The position numbers were made by a program, and so were the translations under genes. Below the pieces are notes generated by a model that was not told the origin of the DNA, did no database searches, and saw nothing but the letters and a program-made list of their open reading frames with translations. Shown piece after piece: positions 12,943 through 21,432 of a stretch of DNA of 43,793 nt. The number at the start of each line of letters is the position of its first letter. Position 1 is the first letter of the stretch. The stretch comes from a virus: positions 1 to 43,793 of IMG/VR virus record IMGVR_UViG_3300021479_000034; one strand, written 5' to 3'.

Positions 12943-13413
12943 ATGCTGGACAGGCCAGAAAGTCTCGATCCGGAAGCTTCGTTCAAGCAACCGGACGAGA
13001 AGGGGATAGCTGTCGCGATCACTGTCACGTCGCAAGTCGGGACCAATCGAAATATTGTGTTGCAGACTTTTATGGATCGCGATGCGCCGATCGCGGCGTT
13101 TCATGCTGTCGTGGACAAGCTTACGACGACGTCCAACCGTCAAGAGGCGATCCTGCAACTCGAAGAGGAAGAGGCGACGCTCGACCGGGTCAAGCGCACG
13201 CTGGACCAGCAGATCGCGGATTTCAATCTTGTCGAGCCGCGCGCCGAAGCCGCCTGGCAGGCGTCGGGCAAGAAAGGTACGTTCAAGATGAACCCGAACG
13301 AGATCGCCGCCAAGGAGAATTGCAAGAAGAACATCGAGCAATTCAGGTCGGCGATCAAGAAGCACGAGGAACAGATCGCAAAATATAAAGCGGTGATCGC
13401 CAAGGTGGACTGA
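12943..13413 (+). CDS. Coiled-coil protein of unknown function
   Basis: A 156-residue protein whose ATG follows the preceding stop with no gap. After a short extended N-terminus with strand-like VAITVTSQVGTNRNIVLQTF, residues 65-156 are strongly coiled-coil: AILQLEEEEATLDRVKRTLD, then NCKKNIEQFRSAIKKHEEQI. A basic loop GKKGTFKMNPNE separates two helices, so it likely forms an antiparallel hairpin. It may help assemble the head-tail joint. No family recognised. Confidence 0.7.
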   Translation: MLDRPESLDPEASFKQPDEKGIAVAITVTSQVGTNRNIVLQTFMDRDAPIAAFHAVVDKLTTTSNRQEAILQLEEEEATLDRVKRTLDQQIADFNLVEPRAEAAWQASGKKGTFKMNPNEIAAKENCKKNIEQFRSAIKKHEEQIAKYKAVIAKVD

Positions 13414-13415
13414 CC

Positions 13416-15653
13416 ATGTCGTTGACATCCGCGCAGATTGTTGCATTGGCAACGCAGGATGCGAAGTGTCCGGGGTTTACTTCGCAGGCTGGTCAGTTTC
13501 TGAATGCGACGCTGCAGGACCTTTGTCAGAACTACGATCTCGATGCTGCGCTCGGCACGTTTGTTTTCAGTTTCAATTCTGCTACGGGCCAAGGATCGGG
13601 ACCGTACAATCTTCCGGGGGACTACCTGCGTACGCAGGTGAAAGATGGCAAGGACGAGTTCTTCTATACCATCCAGGGCGTGCCTTACCCGCTGATCCAA
13701 ATTACCAAGGCCGAATACGACTGGTTGGTGCAGACGCCGGGGTTTCAGTCCTATCCATACAACTACGCGACGGACCTGTCAGTGTCGCCTGCACAGTTAT
13801 TCGTGTGGCCGCCCGCGTCGGGCGCTTACCCATGTGTTCTGCGCTACTATCGTTTGATGCCGGACATCGCGACGCCCGAGACCAGCGCGGTAGTGCCGTG
13901 GTTCAACAATACGATGATCCTGCAGCGCAGTGTCGCCGGGCGTCTTATGGGGCTGACTGGCGACGATCGCATGGAGAAGTATCTCGGTGATGACGAGGAC
14001 AGGTTTCCGCTGGGGGCCGGTACTCTACTTAAACGATATTTGAAGAACGTAGAAGATCGGGAGGGCGCCGTGCATACGGTAGGGAAAGATCGGCGTCGCT
14101 GGGGCCGTCCGTTTGATCAGTTGAAGAATACCAAGAACATCGGATGGGCTATTGCTGCGATGTTCCTTTGGTTCTTCGCTTGGCAAACGCCAGCAGAAGC
14201 CAATTGTACGGCACCTTGTACTAAGGCGCAGGTGCAGACTGACATCAACACCAATTGGCCTGACAATACGTCGGGGTTGATTACACCCGCGCTATTGCGT
14301 TCGACGGTAGGTGATCTTCTCAATTCGTATCTCGACGCCAATGGAGCGTCATCGTTCGTTTGTCCGGCAAATCAGTTTTTTACGGCTATCGCGACGCTCA
14401 GCACATACACCTGCACGCAGCCTACTTTTTCAAACATCGCCAGCATTGGTGCTGGAGTAGCAACGGCGCTGACGAATGGTATTAATACGGCGGGAGGTGT
14501 GGTGGTGCCGACCGCGGCCTTGACTTTGAATGGCGTGGTCTATGGCGGCGGGTCTGCGGTCTCGCCCGGATCGACTGCGGCAGGAACCAACGGTCAGTTA
14601 TTTCTCGGCGTAACATCAGGTGCGCCGAACTGGGGTACACTGTCCCAGGACTGCACGATCACCAACGCAGGCGTTATTACCTGCACCAAGACCAACAACG
14701 TCGCGTTTACCGCGCTCGCTACTACTGTGCCAGGAACGGGGGTGGCAGCGGCACTGGCTATTGCCGTCAACACGGCTGGGGGACCTGTGACGGGCGGCAA
14801 TGCCGTGACGTCTATCACGCCTGGTGGCGGTATTGTTTCATCTAATACGGCGGCGTGTTCGTTGACTTCGATAATGACGACGGGGACGATTTACACCGCG
14901 CGTTGTATCAATGCTCAAGTAGGTACGTCCTACGCGATTGCGGATACCGACCGAGGCAAGATCATTACGGCGTCGAATGCCGCAGCACAGGGCTACACGC
15001 TAGCGCAGGCCGGTGCGGCATCCCAGTTTCAGTCGGGCTGGTACACGATAATCCAGAACAATAGCTCTAACGTCGCGGGCATCGTTACGATCACGGCTAC
15101 GACTTCTACGTTCTCGAATACCGGCTCGACGACGATGACGATCCAGCCGGGGCAGTACGCCAAGATCGAGAGTGATGGCGCCAATTATCAGGTTGTATTT
15201 ATTGCCAACGCGCGTCAACTTCCGGGTACGGCAACCAACGATGCCGCCAATACGGGGATGCTGGGCGAGCAGATTATTTCCACGATCCCTGTAGGCTCAG
15301 CGGTAAGTCTTACGACCAACACGCCCGCGAATATTACTAGCATATCGCTTACCGCCGGAGATTGGGAATTAAGTGGGTCTATGGGTATGACCGGCGGGGC
15401 AACAACAACGGTGCAGGCGTACAGGTTTAGTTTTTCTACAAACAGCGCCACGGACAACCAAGTGATCGGTTTTGAAAATCAGCAAACGGTGCCTTCTACC
15501 ACGTTGTTTTCTTCGTTTTCTTTTGAAGCTCCAATGCCTTCTGCCCGAGTTAGCCTGTTAAGTACGACTACTTATTTTTTAGTGGCCCACGTCAATTTTC
15601 TAGTGTCCACCCTAACCGGTTACGGAATAATCAGAGCCAGGCGAGTGCGATAG
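13416..15653 (+). CDS. Head-tail adaptor fused in frame to a signal-bearing fibre-like protein
   Basis: 745 residues. Residues 1-235 resemble the P22 gp4-like adaptor family: an N-terminal helix with LNATLQDLCQNYDL, a FSFNSATGQGSGPYNLP strand region, DYLRTQVKDGKDEFFYTI, and a C-terminal VAGRLMGLTGDDR..KYLGDDE helix. At about 236-262 a typical Sec signal-like stretch follows in frame (KNTKNIGWAIAAMFLWFFAW, then QTPAEA). The remaining roughly 480 residues are Thr/Gly/Asn-rich, beta-type and carry many Cys. This half could start separately at TTG 14121 or ATG 14160, though neither has a clear ribosome site. Fusion of two genes, or a lost stop, explains the layout best. Confidence 0.75.
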   Translation: MSLTSAQIVALATQDAKCPGFTSQAGQFLNATLQDLCQNYDLDAALGTFVFSFNSATGQGSGPYNLPGDYLRTQVKDGKDEFFYTIQGVPYPLIQITKAEYDWLVQTPGFQSYPYNYATDLSVSPAQLFVWPPASGAYPCVLRYYRLMPDIATPETSAVVPWFNNTMILQRSVAGRLMGLTGDDRMEKYLGDDEDRFPLGAGTLLKRYLKNVEDREGAVHTVGKDRRRWGRPFDQLKNTKNIGWAIAAMFLWFFAWQTPAEANCTAPCTKAQVQTDINTNWPDNTSGLITPALLRSTVGDLLNSYLDANGASSFVCPANQFFTAIATLSTYTCTQPTFSNIASIGAGVATALTNGINTAGGVVVPTAALTLNGVVYGGGSAVSPGSTAAGTNGQLFLGVTSGAPNWGTLSQDCTITNAGVITCTKTNNVAFTALATTVPGTGVAAALAIAVNTAGGPVTGGNAVTSITPGGGIVSSNTAACSLTSIMTTGTIYTARCINAQVGTSYAIADTDRGKIITASNAAAQGYTLAQAGAASQFQSGWYTIIQNNSSNVAGIVTITATTSTFSNTGSTTMTIQPGQYAKIESDGANYQVVFIANARQLPGTATNDAANTGMLGEQIISTIPVGSAVSLTTNTPANITSISLTAGDWELSGSMGMTGGATTTVQAYRFSFSTNSATDNQVIGFENQQTVPSTTLFSSFSFEAPMPSARVSLLSTTTYFLVAHVNFLVSTLTGYGIIRARRVR

Positions 15654-15668
15654 AAAAGGAAAATTCAA

Positions 15669-16046
15669 GTGTCCGGCACGCTAAATTCACAGGCGATCAA
15701 GATCGCGAACGACATCGTATCTCTATCGCAGCAAATTATTTCGGTCTACCAGCAGATCGTGGCGCTTGATGCTGCGTGGACCGACACGGGGGCAGCGGTT
15801 GTTCTTGCAGCCATGACAACATCGGTTTTGAACCCGGACGGATCAATCGGGGCGCCTGACGGCACTCCTAACTCTGCGCACCCCATCAATACGTTGTTGT
15901 ATCCTCAGATGACCCAAGCTGTTTCATCAACTCAGCTTGCGCAGGCAAAGACCATTCTGGACGGCATCAGGGCCTATATTGAGGGGCAGGCTGTTGGCAC
16001 TCAAGCCGGGGCCCGCGCCATTCTAAACGCGATGATCAACGGTTGA
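15669..16046 (+). CDS. Tail-region protein of unknown function
   Basis: A 125-residue protein from GTG at 15669, with AAAGGAAAA just upstream. The first 40 residues form a Gln/Ile/Val-rich helix (IANDIVSLSQQIISVYQQIV). A Gly/Pro/Asn-rich loop follows (VLNPDGSIGAPDGTPNSAHP), then a second helix (LAQAKTILDGIRAYIEGQAV). It lies between the fibre-like gene and a holin-like gene. No family recognised. Confidence 0.7.
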   Translation: MSGTLNSQAIKIANDIVSLSQQIISVYQQIVALDAAWTDTGAAVVLAAMTTSVLNPDGSIGAPDGTPNSAHPINTLLYPQMTQAVSSTQLAQAKTILDGIRAYIEGQAVGTQAGARAILNAMING

Positions 16047-16065
16047 AATAACCAAGGGGCACCTC

Positions 16066-16413
16066 ATGTTCGGACTTACCAGCAAACAGTGGTTTCAGAT
16101 TATCAGTGGAAGTATCTCGGGTTTGATCACGGGAGCGGCGCTGCTGCAAACCCTCCTGGGGCAGGACTTGACGATCAAGATTGTCGCATTCCTTGGCGTC
16201 ATCAACATCATACTAAGTTCGATCGGCGCGACACTCTCCGGTCAGGCCAATCTGGTTCGGGACGTCGCGGCCATGCCAGGCGTCGATCGCGTCAGTGTGA
16301 ATGCGCAGGCCACACCGACGTTGGCTCAAGTTGCTGTCGATCCCGCCCAGCAAAAGGTGGGGCCTACTTCTCCTGGGCTTCGCCCACAACTGGAGACCAT
16401 CGCAAAATCTTGA
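16066..16413 (+). CDS. Holin-like membrane protein
   Basis: A 115-residue protein. Two hydrophobic segments lie at about residues 10-28 (FQIISGSISGLITGAALLQ) and 36-58 (IKIVAFLGVINIILSSIGAT). A polar C-terminal half contains NLVRDVAAMPGVDRVSVNAQ, then ATPTLAQVAVDP. This VAAMPGV..V.VN..A...L..IA.DP tail recurs in small membrane proteins of alphaproteobacterial phages and prophages annotated as holins. It is far from the endolysin gene at 8850, which is unusual. Holin is the best guess, with a tail-anchor role as the alternative. Confidence 0.65.
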   Translation: MFGLTSKQWFQIISGSISGLITGAALLQTLLGQDLTIKIVAFLGVINIILSSIGATLSGQANLVRDVAAMPGVDRVSVNAQATPTLAQVAVDPAQQKVGPTSPGLRPQLETIAKS

Positions 16414-16494
16414 GCACAGTGACATCTTCGCAACAGTATCAAGTCTTGTTTCGGTCTAGCGTCTCCCCGTTCCAATCAACAAAGGGGAAGTGAG

Positions 16495-17196
16495 ATGAAG
16501 AGATTTTTGCTCGCGGCTCTGGCCGTGCTGATCACGACGGCAGCGATTGCGGCCGACAATTTGCCGACGAAGGCGCAGACCGGCTATGCAACCTACCCTG
16601 TCGGCTGCGGCATGTACTATGGCGTTAACGTCATGGGTGAGACGGCGGCAGTCAATAATGCCGCGGTTGGCACGCAGTTCGTGCAGGGCGCGATCGGTTT
16701 GACGCTCGGCTATACCTGTCCGATGGGGGGTAGCGGTGGCTACTGGTTTGTTGACGGCATGTTTGACTTCGCCAACCTCAACGGGTCGAGCAACGGGTTT
16801 GCTCTAACGGGGCCGGCACAGTTCGAACAACGCTTTGGTTTCGGGGCTCCTGTTACTCTTCTCACTAGTCTGGTGCCGGGCCTCTCGTCACTTCAGAACG
16901 CCGTTCCTTCATTGATCCCCCTACCGACGGGTGTCACGGTTGTGACGTCGTTTCCTTACCTGTTCGGTTCGATCCATGAGGACGACGTTGGCGTGTCGAA
17001 TGGTTTCACGTCCAACAAGCAGTATCTGATCTCGGCTGGCTTTGGTATTGGCAACAAGACCCGACTGACCAATGGCGTGGTGTTTGATCCGTTCGTGGAG
17101 TATATTCTTCCGTCGAGCCAGATGTGCATTGGCATCGCTGGCGGGTGTACTCAGCGCGGTGCAGCAGTTCGGGCCGGCATGGCACTCGAATTTTAA
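16495..17196 (+). CDS. Signal-bearing protein resembling an outer-membrane beta-barrel
   Basis: A 233-residue protein with AAGGGGAAG before ATG 16495. It opens with a clear Sec signal (MKRFLLAALAVLITTAAIAA, cleavage near AIAA|DN). The mature part alternates hydrophobic and polar residues in several segments (GAIGLTLGYTCP, GYWFVDGMFDFAN, QYLISAGFGIGNKTR, VVFDPFVEYILPS) and ends in GMALEF. A terminal Phe on an amphipathic strand is the hallmark of Gram-negative outer-membrane barrels. Phage barrel proteins such as lambda Lom are known, but none is expected between tail genes. It may alter the host surface or block superinfection. Two CxC-type pairs are also visible (GCGM, MCIGIAGGC). Confidence 0.7.
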   Translation: MKRFLLAALAVLITTAAIAADNLPTKAQTGYATYPVGCGMYYGVNVMGETAAVNNAAVGTQFVQGAIGLTLGYTCPMGGSGGYWFVDGMFDFANLNGSSNGFALTGPAQFEQRFGFGAPVTLLTSLVPGLSSLQNAVPSLIPLPTGVTVVTSFPYLFGSIHEDDVGVSNGFTSNKQYLISAGFGIGNKTRLTNGVVFDPFVEYILPSSQMCIGIAGGCTQRGAAVRAGMALEF

Positions 17197-17206
17197 AGGA
17201 TGAACT

Positions 17207-18874
17207 TTGGCGCTACCAGGGAAGCCCCTTGTATGGTCTCCACGAGGGGCTTCCGATACCCTCGACAGCTCAACTTCGCCCGAAGGGGTGATGACTGTCT
17301 TGAAGGATCTCGTTCCTGATCCCACCACAAAAAACCTCTGGCAATGTCGCCCTGCGGCTGTGTCGCTCGCCAATTTTTTAGGAAGTGCTTTTTCGAGCGG
17401 TTTTTCGTCGGGTTTTGGTTCGGGTGATTTTCCGGGCGCAACTTTCATCTCTTGCTTGAAGGTAATCGGCACGCGCGCCTACGGCATGGTATCGACGGCA
17501 CGCAACGCCGGACATGACGAGCCTTTTGTTTACGATATCCCAAGCGGTACTTTCGTCATCGTCTCGGGCGTGACCAACGGCAATACTCCGATGAGCCCGG
17601 CCACGACAGGAGCGTGGACCTCGCCAAACCTGGATTTGATCGGAAGCAAAATTATCATCGCGCACCCCGGTTTTAATGGCGCTGGAGCCAACTTTTTTGG
17701 CGTGATCGACATTACCAATCCCGCAGCTCCTGCGTGGTCCTCTGCTAACACGGCAACCAACGCTCTGGTGTGCCCGCCGCAGTGGGTGCAAAATTTCAAC
17801 GGGCGCTGTTTCTTCCTGTGCAATCCCAGCGGAGCGCAGCCCGGCGCCTATATGTCGGACCAGCTCAACCCCCTCAACATCACCAACGCCAGTCAGATAC
17901 TTACCTTTGGCGATAACGTGCCGTTGACGGCTGCGGTCGGTCTTCCGTTGTCCAACCAGCTCGGAGGCATCATCCAGTCACTGATGATTTTCAAAGGAGC
18001 AACCAACATCTATCAGGTGACGGGTGATTTTTCGCTTACGAACCTCGCGGTCAACGCGCTTAACGTGGCGACAGGAACTTACGGCCCTAACACGATCGTG
18101 ACGACGTCGAAGGGTATCGCATTTGCCGCGCCTGACGGAGTACGTATTATTGACTTCGAGGCGCGGGTCAGCGATCCAATCGGCAAAGACGGCGAAGGGA
18201 TAACGCTACCGTTCTATGCGGTTCTCATTCCAAGCCGCATGGCGGCGAGCTACAATAACGGGGTGTACCGCGTACAGTTGCAAAATGGCGGGGCGCTAGG
18301 CAATCCGCAGCAACAGTGGTGGTTGGATTTTGTACGCGATATTTGGTCCGGTCCCCACAGTCAGGCTGCGTCGCTGCTTCAACCGTACGCGGGCAACACC
18401 TTTATCGTGACGTTGCAGGGTGCAGGCGCCGTCTTGTTTCAGAGCGACGTGCAGCAAAGTTCTTCAAGCCAGTTTATCGAGAATGGGGTACAGTTGTCGT
18501 GGGAGTGGTCAACTCCGATGCTGCCGGACACCGATCAGATGGCGGAAGCGGCTATGGTCGAGACGACGCTGCACGCAGCTCTTGTGGCGGGTACGACGAT
18601 CACCGTTGTAGCACAGGATCAGGACGGAGCAGTGTTCGATACGGTGGAAATTATTCCGACAGGTTCATCCAGTTTATGGGGTGCTTTCAAGTGGGGGTTT
18701 GCATTGTGGCAGGGAGCGGCAAACTCTCTTTACCCGCGCCTTTTGAAATGGCATTTTCCAATCGTATTTCGACGGTTGCAAATATCGGCTTCGGCATTCT
18801 CAGCTCCCGGCATCAAGATTGGCCGGCTACATCTTCGCTACCAGGTTCTCGGTTACATACAGCAAGGAGGATGA
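17207..18874 (+). CDS. Tail protein, P22 gp10-like stabilisation/nozzle type
   Basis: A 555-residue protein from TTG at 17207, with AAAGGA 6 bases upstream; no ATG in this frame fits. It starts with a short extended arm followed by beta-propeller-like repeats. Typical segments are KVIGTRAYGMVSTARNAGHD, FNGRCFFLCNPSGAQPG, LMIFKGATNIYQVTGDFS, and an end-strand section GRLHLRYQVLGY. The size and the SDQLNPLNIT and FKGATNIYQVTGD features resemble the family of packaged-DNA stabilisation proteins (P22 gp10) and related podophage tail nozzles. It would close the portal-adaptor channel below the head. Confidence 0.65.
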   Translation: MALPGKPLVWSPRGASDTLDSSTSPEGVMTVLKDLVPDPTTKNLWQCRPAAVSLANFLGSAFSSGFSSGFGSGDFPGATFISCLKVIGTRAYGMVSTARNAGHDEPFVYDIPSGTFVIVSGVTNGNTPMSPATTGAWTSPNLDLIGSKIIIAHPGFNGAGANFFGVIDITNPAAPAWSSANTATNALVCPPQWVQNFNGRCFFLCNPSGAQPGAYMSDQLNPLNITNASQILTFGDNVPLTAAVGLPLSNQLGGIIQSLMIFKGATNIYQVTGDFSLTNLAVNALNVATGTYGPNTIVTTSKGIAFAAPDGVRIIDFEARVSDPIGKDGEGITLPFYAVLIPSRMAASYNNGVYRVQLQNGGALGNPQQQWWLDFVRDIWSGPHSQAASLLQPYAGNTFIVTLQGAGAVLFQSDVQQSSSSQFIENGVQLSWEWSTPMLPDTDQMAEAAMVETTLHAALVAGTTITVVAQDQDGAVFDTVEIIPTGSSSLWGAFKWGFALWQGAANSLYPRLLKWHFPIVFRRLQISASAFSAPGIKIGRLHLRYQVLGYIQQGG

Positions 18875-18876
18875 CC

Positions 18877-20190
18877 ATGCGACGTTTTTGGGGGGCTGCA
18901 CTGTTCTGGCTATGGTCGTCGGCTGCTTTCGCGGGCATCACCTGCTCGCTTCCGATCAATCTGCAGAATGGCACGACGGCAGATGCCACCCAGGTAATGT
19001 CGAATTTCAATACGCTCTCCGGTTGTTTTGGCAATGTCGCGGCGAGCGGGGTCAACAATGACATTACTGCGCTGGCGGCACTCGCAACCCCGATCAATAC
19101 GGTACAGGGTGGAACGACAACTTATTTCGGGGCTGTCCCTTCGACGGGATCTGCAAACGCACAGATCGTGGCGAATGTTACGCCAACGGCCTTCACGTTG
19201 AATTTCCCAAATAGTGTGGTTTTCATTGCTGGATTTACCAATACGGGTGCGACGCAGTTCAATGTCGCGGGTTCGGGGCTAACGAATGTTTTCAAGTACA
19301 CAGCCGCGGGTCCGGTTGCGCTGATCGGGGGCGAGATCGTCGCTGGTAACCTTATCGAAGCCAGTTTTGACGGTACGCGCTGGATACTGCTAGATCCGGT
19401 CACGAATTTGGCGCCTGCGTTGCCGGGGGCAATCGGTCTATCTATTGTCAATGACGGCGGCACACCTAACACCAATATCGACGTGGCCGCCGATCAAGCA
19501 GTGATGTTGAACCCGATCGGCAATCTGGCGATATACGCTTCTGCCGTGTCGGTGGTTGTAAACTGTACAACAGTGGGAGCCAACGGGCTCGATGCCGGCT
19601 CGCTTGCCATCAACACCTGGTACAATGTTTTCCTGATTTCTAACGGGGTCACGACGGCGGGGCTGGCAAGTTTGTCGGCTACGGCACCGGCAATGCCTAC
19701 CGGATACACTTATTTGCTGCGGGTGGGGGCCAGGCGTACGGATGGTTCTGGTAACTTTTTGCGCCAGCGACAGTTAGGCAGCAGGACGCAGTACGTGGTG
19801 ACGGCTGCGACCAATACGGCAGCGCTTCCTTATATATTGAGCGGAACATCCGGCAGCGTGATAACGCCGACGTGGACCGCATTTGCTGTTGCGGGTTTCG
19901 TGCCGCCAACCGCTACCGAAATAGACCTTGCCGTTACTATTCCTGATTTTACAGCCGGCGGAGGGAACGTGGTCATTGCTGCACCGAATAATTCATACGG
20001 CTCTTTCAGTTCTTCTTCAAATATCCCGCCATGCGGTTTGATTACCAACTCTGCCAGCGGGGCGCTGAGTGCCGGCGGCATGATCGTGTGCTCATTTGTG
20101 TTGGAGAGCACCAATATCTATGTGGCTTCTAATGCCGTGGCTGGCGGTGTCCAGTCCAAGGGCTGGAAAGACAAGGTCAACGCTAATTGA
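18877..20190 (+). CDS. Signal-bearing, cysteine-containing tail-fibre-like protein
   Basis: A 437-residue protein. I chose ATG at 18877 because AAGGAGG (18864-18870) is 6 bases away; the ATG at 18871 abuts that site. A Sec signal comes first (MRRFWGAALFWLWSSAAFAG), and the mature protein opens ITCSLPINLQNGTTADATQV, NFNTLSGCFGN. The rest is a Thr/Ala/Gly-rich beta structure with features of virion fibres (TPTAFTLNFPNSVVFIAGFT, FKYTAAGPVALIGGEIVAGN, FDGTRWILLDPV). Cys residues occur in several spaced segments. An N-terminal helical part similar to exported periplasmic proteins precedes a fibre-like domain. Role probably host recognition; why it has an export signal is unclear. Confidence 0.75.
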   Translation: MRRFWGAALFWLWSSAAFAGITCSLPINLQNGTTADATQVMSNFNTLSGCFGNVAASGVNNDITALAALATPINTVQGGTTTYFGAVPSTGSANAQIVANVTPTAFTLNFPNSVVFIAGFTNTGATQFNVAGSGLTNVFKYTAAGPVALIGGEIVAGNLIEASFDGTRWILLDPVTNLAPALPGAIGLSIVNDGGTPNTNIDVAADQAVMLNPIGNLAIYASAVSVVVNCTTVGANGLDAGSLAINTWYNVFLISNGVTTAGLASLSATAPAMPTGYTYLLRVGARRTDGSGNFLRQRQLGSRTQYVVTAATNTAALPYILSGTSGSVITPTWTAFAVAGFVPPTATEIDLAVTIPDFTAGGGNVVIAAPNNSYGSFSSSSNIPPCGLITNSASGALSAGGMIVCSFVLESTNIYVASNAVAGGVQSKGWKDKVNAN

Positions 20191-20203
20191 TCTTTTATAT
20201 AAA
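20187..20203 (+). promoter_or_regulatory. TTGATC + TTTATATAAA element, copy 5
   Basis: In the 52-base gap between 20190 and 20243, TTGATC (20187-20192, including the stop codon) is followed by TTTATATAAA (20194-20203). This matches the layout at 9624-9640. Probably an internal late promoter or regulator site. Confidence 0.45.
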
Positions 20204-20242
20204 TACTGCTACTGTCCCTTGAGGACCAAAGGAGAACTAGCC

Positions 20243-20782
20243 ATGTTGCGAGACCTTAAGAAGAGGATTGCTACCGCACTGTTGCTGGGAATGGCTCTCG
20301 CCGCTCCGTTGGCGATCGCAGGCGGCGTACCGCAGCTGCCGGTGACGTCGCAGTACAGCGAGCCGTCACAGATCGTCGGTACGATCAACGCGCTGATCAA
20401 TCAGCTCAACGGCAATGGCACGGGCGCGGGTGGTTATGCGACGCAACCAAACTCTGCCGTATCGCTCGGCACCTTTCTGACAGGCTCAGTCGCCTCCCCT
20501 GGTCCGCTCGTTCTCGCCTCTTATGCCCAACGCGGCATTGCCACCTTTACCGCGGCCACCGTCGCCGGCAACGCTAACCTGTCGGTGTCGATCACTGATC
20601 CCGGCATCACCACGGCATCCGTTTGCAATGCGTGGCTTGTCACCAACCCAACCGCGGGAGCCGGTCCTACCGTGTCGTCGGTGGTCCCGACCGCGAACAC
20701 CCTCACTATCCAACTGACCAACGCTACGTCCACCACCACCGGCTCGGTGACGCTGGGTGTAGGGTTCAACTGCATCCAATAA
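20243..20782 (+). CDS. Signal-bearing protein of unknown function
   Basis: A 179-residue protein with AAAGGAG upstream of ATG 20243. It has a long Sec signal: a basic MLRDLKKR start, a hydrophobic TALLLGMALAAPLAIA core and likely cleavage after AIAG. The mature N-terminus (VPQLPVTSQYSEPSQIVGTI) and following helix resemble the start of the exported protein at 18877. A Val/Thr/Ser-rich beta domain then extends to two Cys (SVCNAW, FNCIQ at the C-terminus), which may pair. It lies beside a TTTATATAAA element and could be a partner of the fibre-like protein. Confidence 0.7.
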   Translation: MLRDLKKRIATALLLGMALAAPLAIAGGVPQLPVTSQYSEPSQIVGTINALINQLNGNGTGAGGYATQPNSAVSLGTFLTGSVASPGPLVLASYAQRGIATFTAATVAGNANLSVSITDPGITTASVCNAWLVTNPTAGAGPTVSSVVPTANTLTIQLTNATSTTTGSVTLGVGFNCIQ

Positions 20783-20794
20783 CCGGAGGCTCCC

Positions 20795-21259
20795 ATGGAT
20801 CAGCAGACCGAGACCGATACGGCGAATGCCAATGCTGCCAAGATGGCTGCGGAGGCGAAGACTGCGCTGGAGAAGATGGCAAAAGAGCATGAGGCGCAGG
20901 CCGTAGAGGAACGCGCGCAGGCGGCCAAGTTGCAGCAGGAGCAGCGTGACGCCTCCAACGCCCGTCTTGCCGCGATGCAGGAGAAGGAGGCTGAACTTCG
21001 TCTTGCCGCGATGACGCCCGAACAGCGGGCCGCGCACGAAGAGGCCAACAAGTCCCCGCCGGCCGAAGAGATTGAGCGGCAGAAAAAGATCGCGGAGTTC
21101 AACGCGCACCCCCACACCTTGCTACAGGCAATCCAGAAGGACATGCAGGCGCCAGCGCTCGACGTCAATGCGCGGCTGGGGATGCTGCAGGGCTCGCTGG
21201 CGCGGCTGATCCAAGTTGTGCTCTCGCACACCCCGCCTCCCAAACAGGAGAAACAGTGA
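20795..21259 (+). CDS. Long coiled-coil protein of unknown function
   Basis: A 154-residue protein with CGGAGG upstream of ATG 20795. Residues 10-80 are a highly charged Ala/Glu/Lys/Gln coiled coil (KMAAEAKTALEKMAKEHEAQ, VEERAQAAKLQQEQRDASN). The second part has a Pro-rich linker (EEANKSPPAEE), then LLQAIQKDMQ and RLIQVVLSHTPPPK. It may be a tail assembly or internal virion helper, given the neighbouring GNAT and ejection genes. No family recognised. Confidence 0.7.
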   Translation: MDQQTETDTANANAAKMAAEAKTALEKMAKEHEAQAVEERAQAAKLQQEQRDASNARLAAMQEKEAELRLAAMTPEQRAAHEEANKSPPAEEIERQKKIAEFNAHPHTLLQAIQKDMQAPALDVNARLGMLQGSLARLIQVVLSHTPPPKQEKQ

Positions 21260-21432
21260 TGGCAAAGGGATCAACCCTCGCCAGCGATGGCAACATGCTC
21301 AAAGGCTTGACCAACAAATCGCCGGCCACCCAGGACAGTTCCCGCAAGCTGGGCAAGACGAGCGTCGACAGTGAAGCAACGCGCAGCGAGACAGCCCCCG
21401 CCGACAAAACTATCGGCCCCCGCACCGCATGA
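21259..21432 (+). CDS. 57-residue Ser/Thr-rich protein of unknown function
   Basis: ATG at 21259 overlaps the previous stop as TGATG and AGGAGAAA provides a ribosome site. The peptide is polar and unstructured in style (MAKGSTLASDGNMLKGLTNK, TSVDSEATRSETAPADK). Its last 62 bases overlap the GNAT gene start in another frame. It may only be a short coupling peptide. No family recognised. Confidence 0.5.
   Translation: MAKGSTLASDGNMLKGLTNKSPATQDSSRKLGKTSVDSEATRSETAPADKTIGPRTA

Noticed and set aside
20187-20203. T4-type late promoter (TATAAATA)
   Set aside because: The string TATAAATA is present here and near 2350, but no T4-like sigma factor or clamp genes are visible and other copies of the element read TATATAAAC; only a generic element is called.
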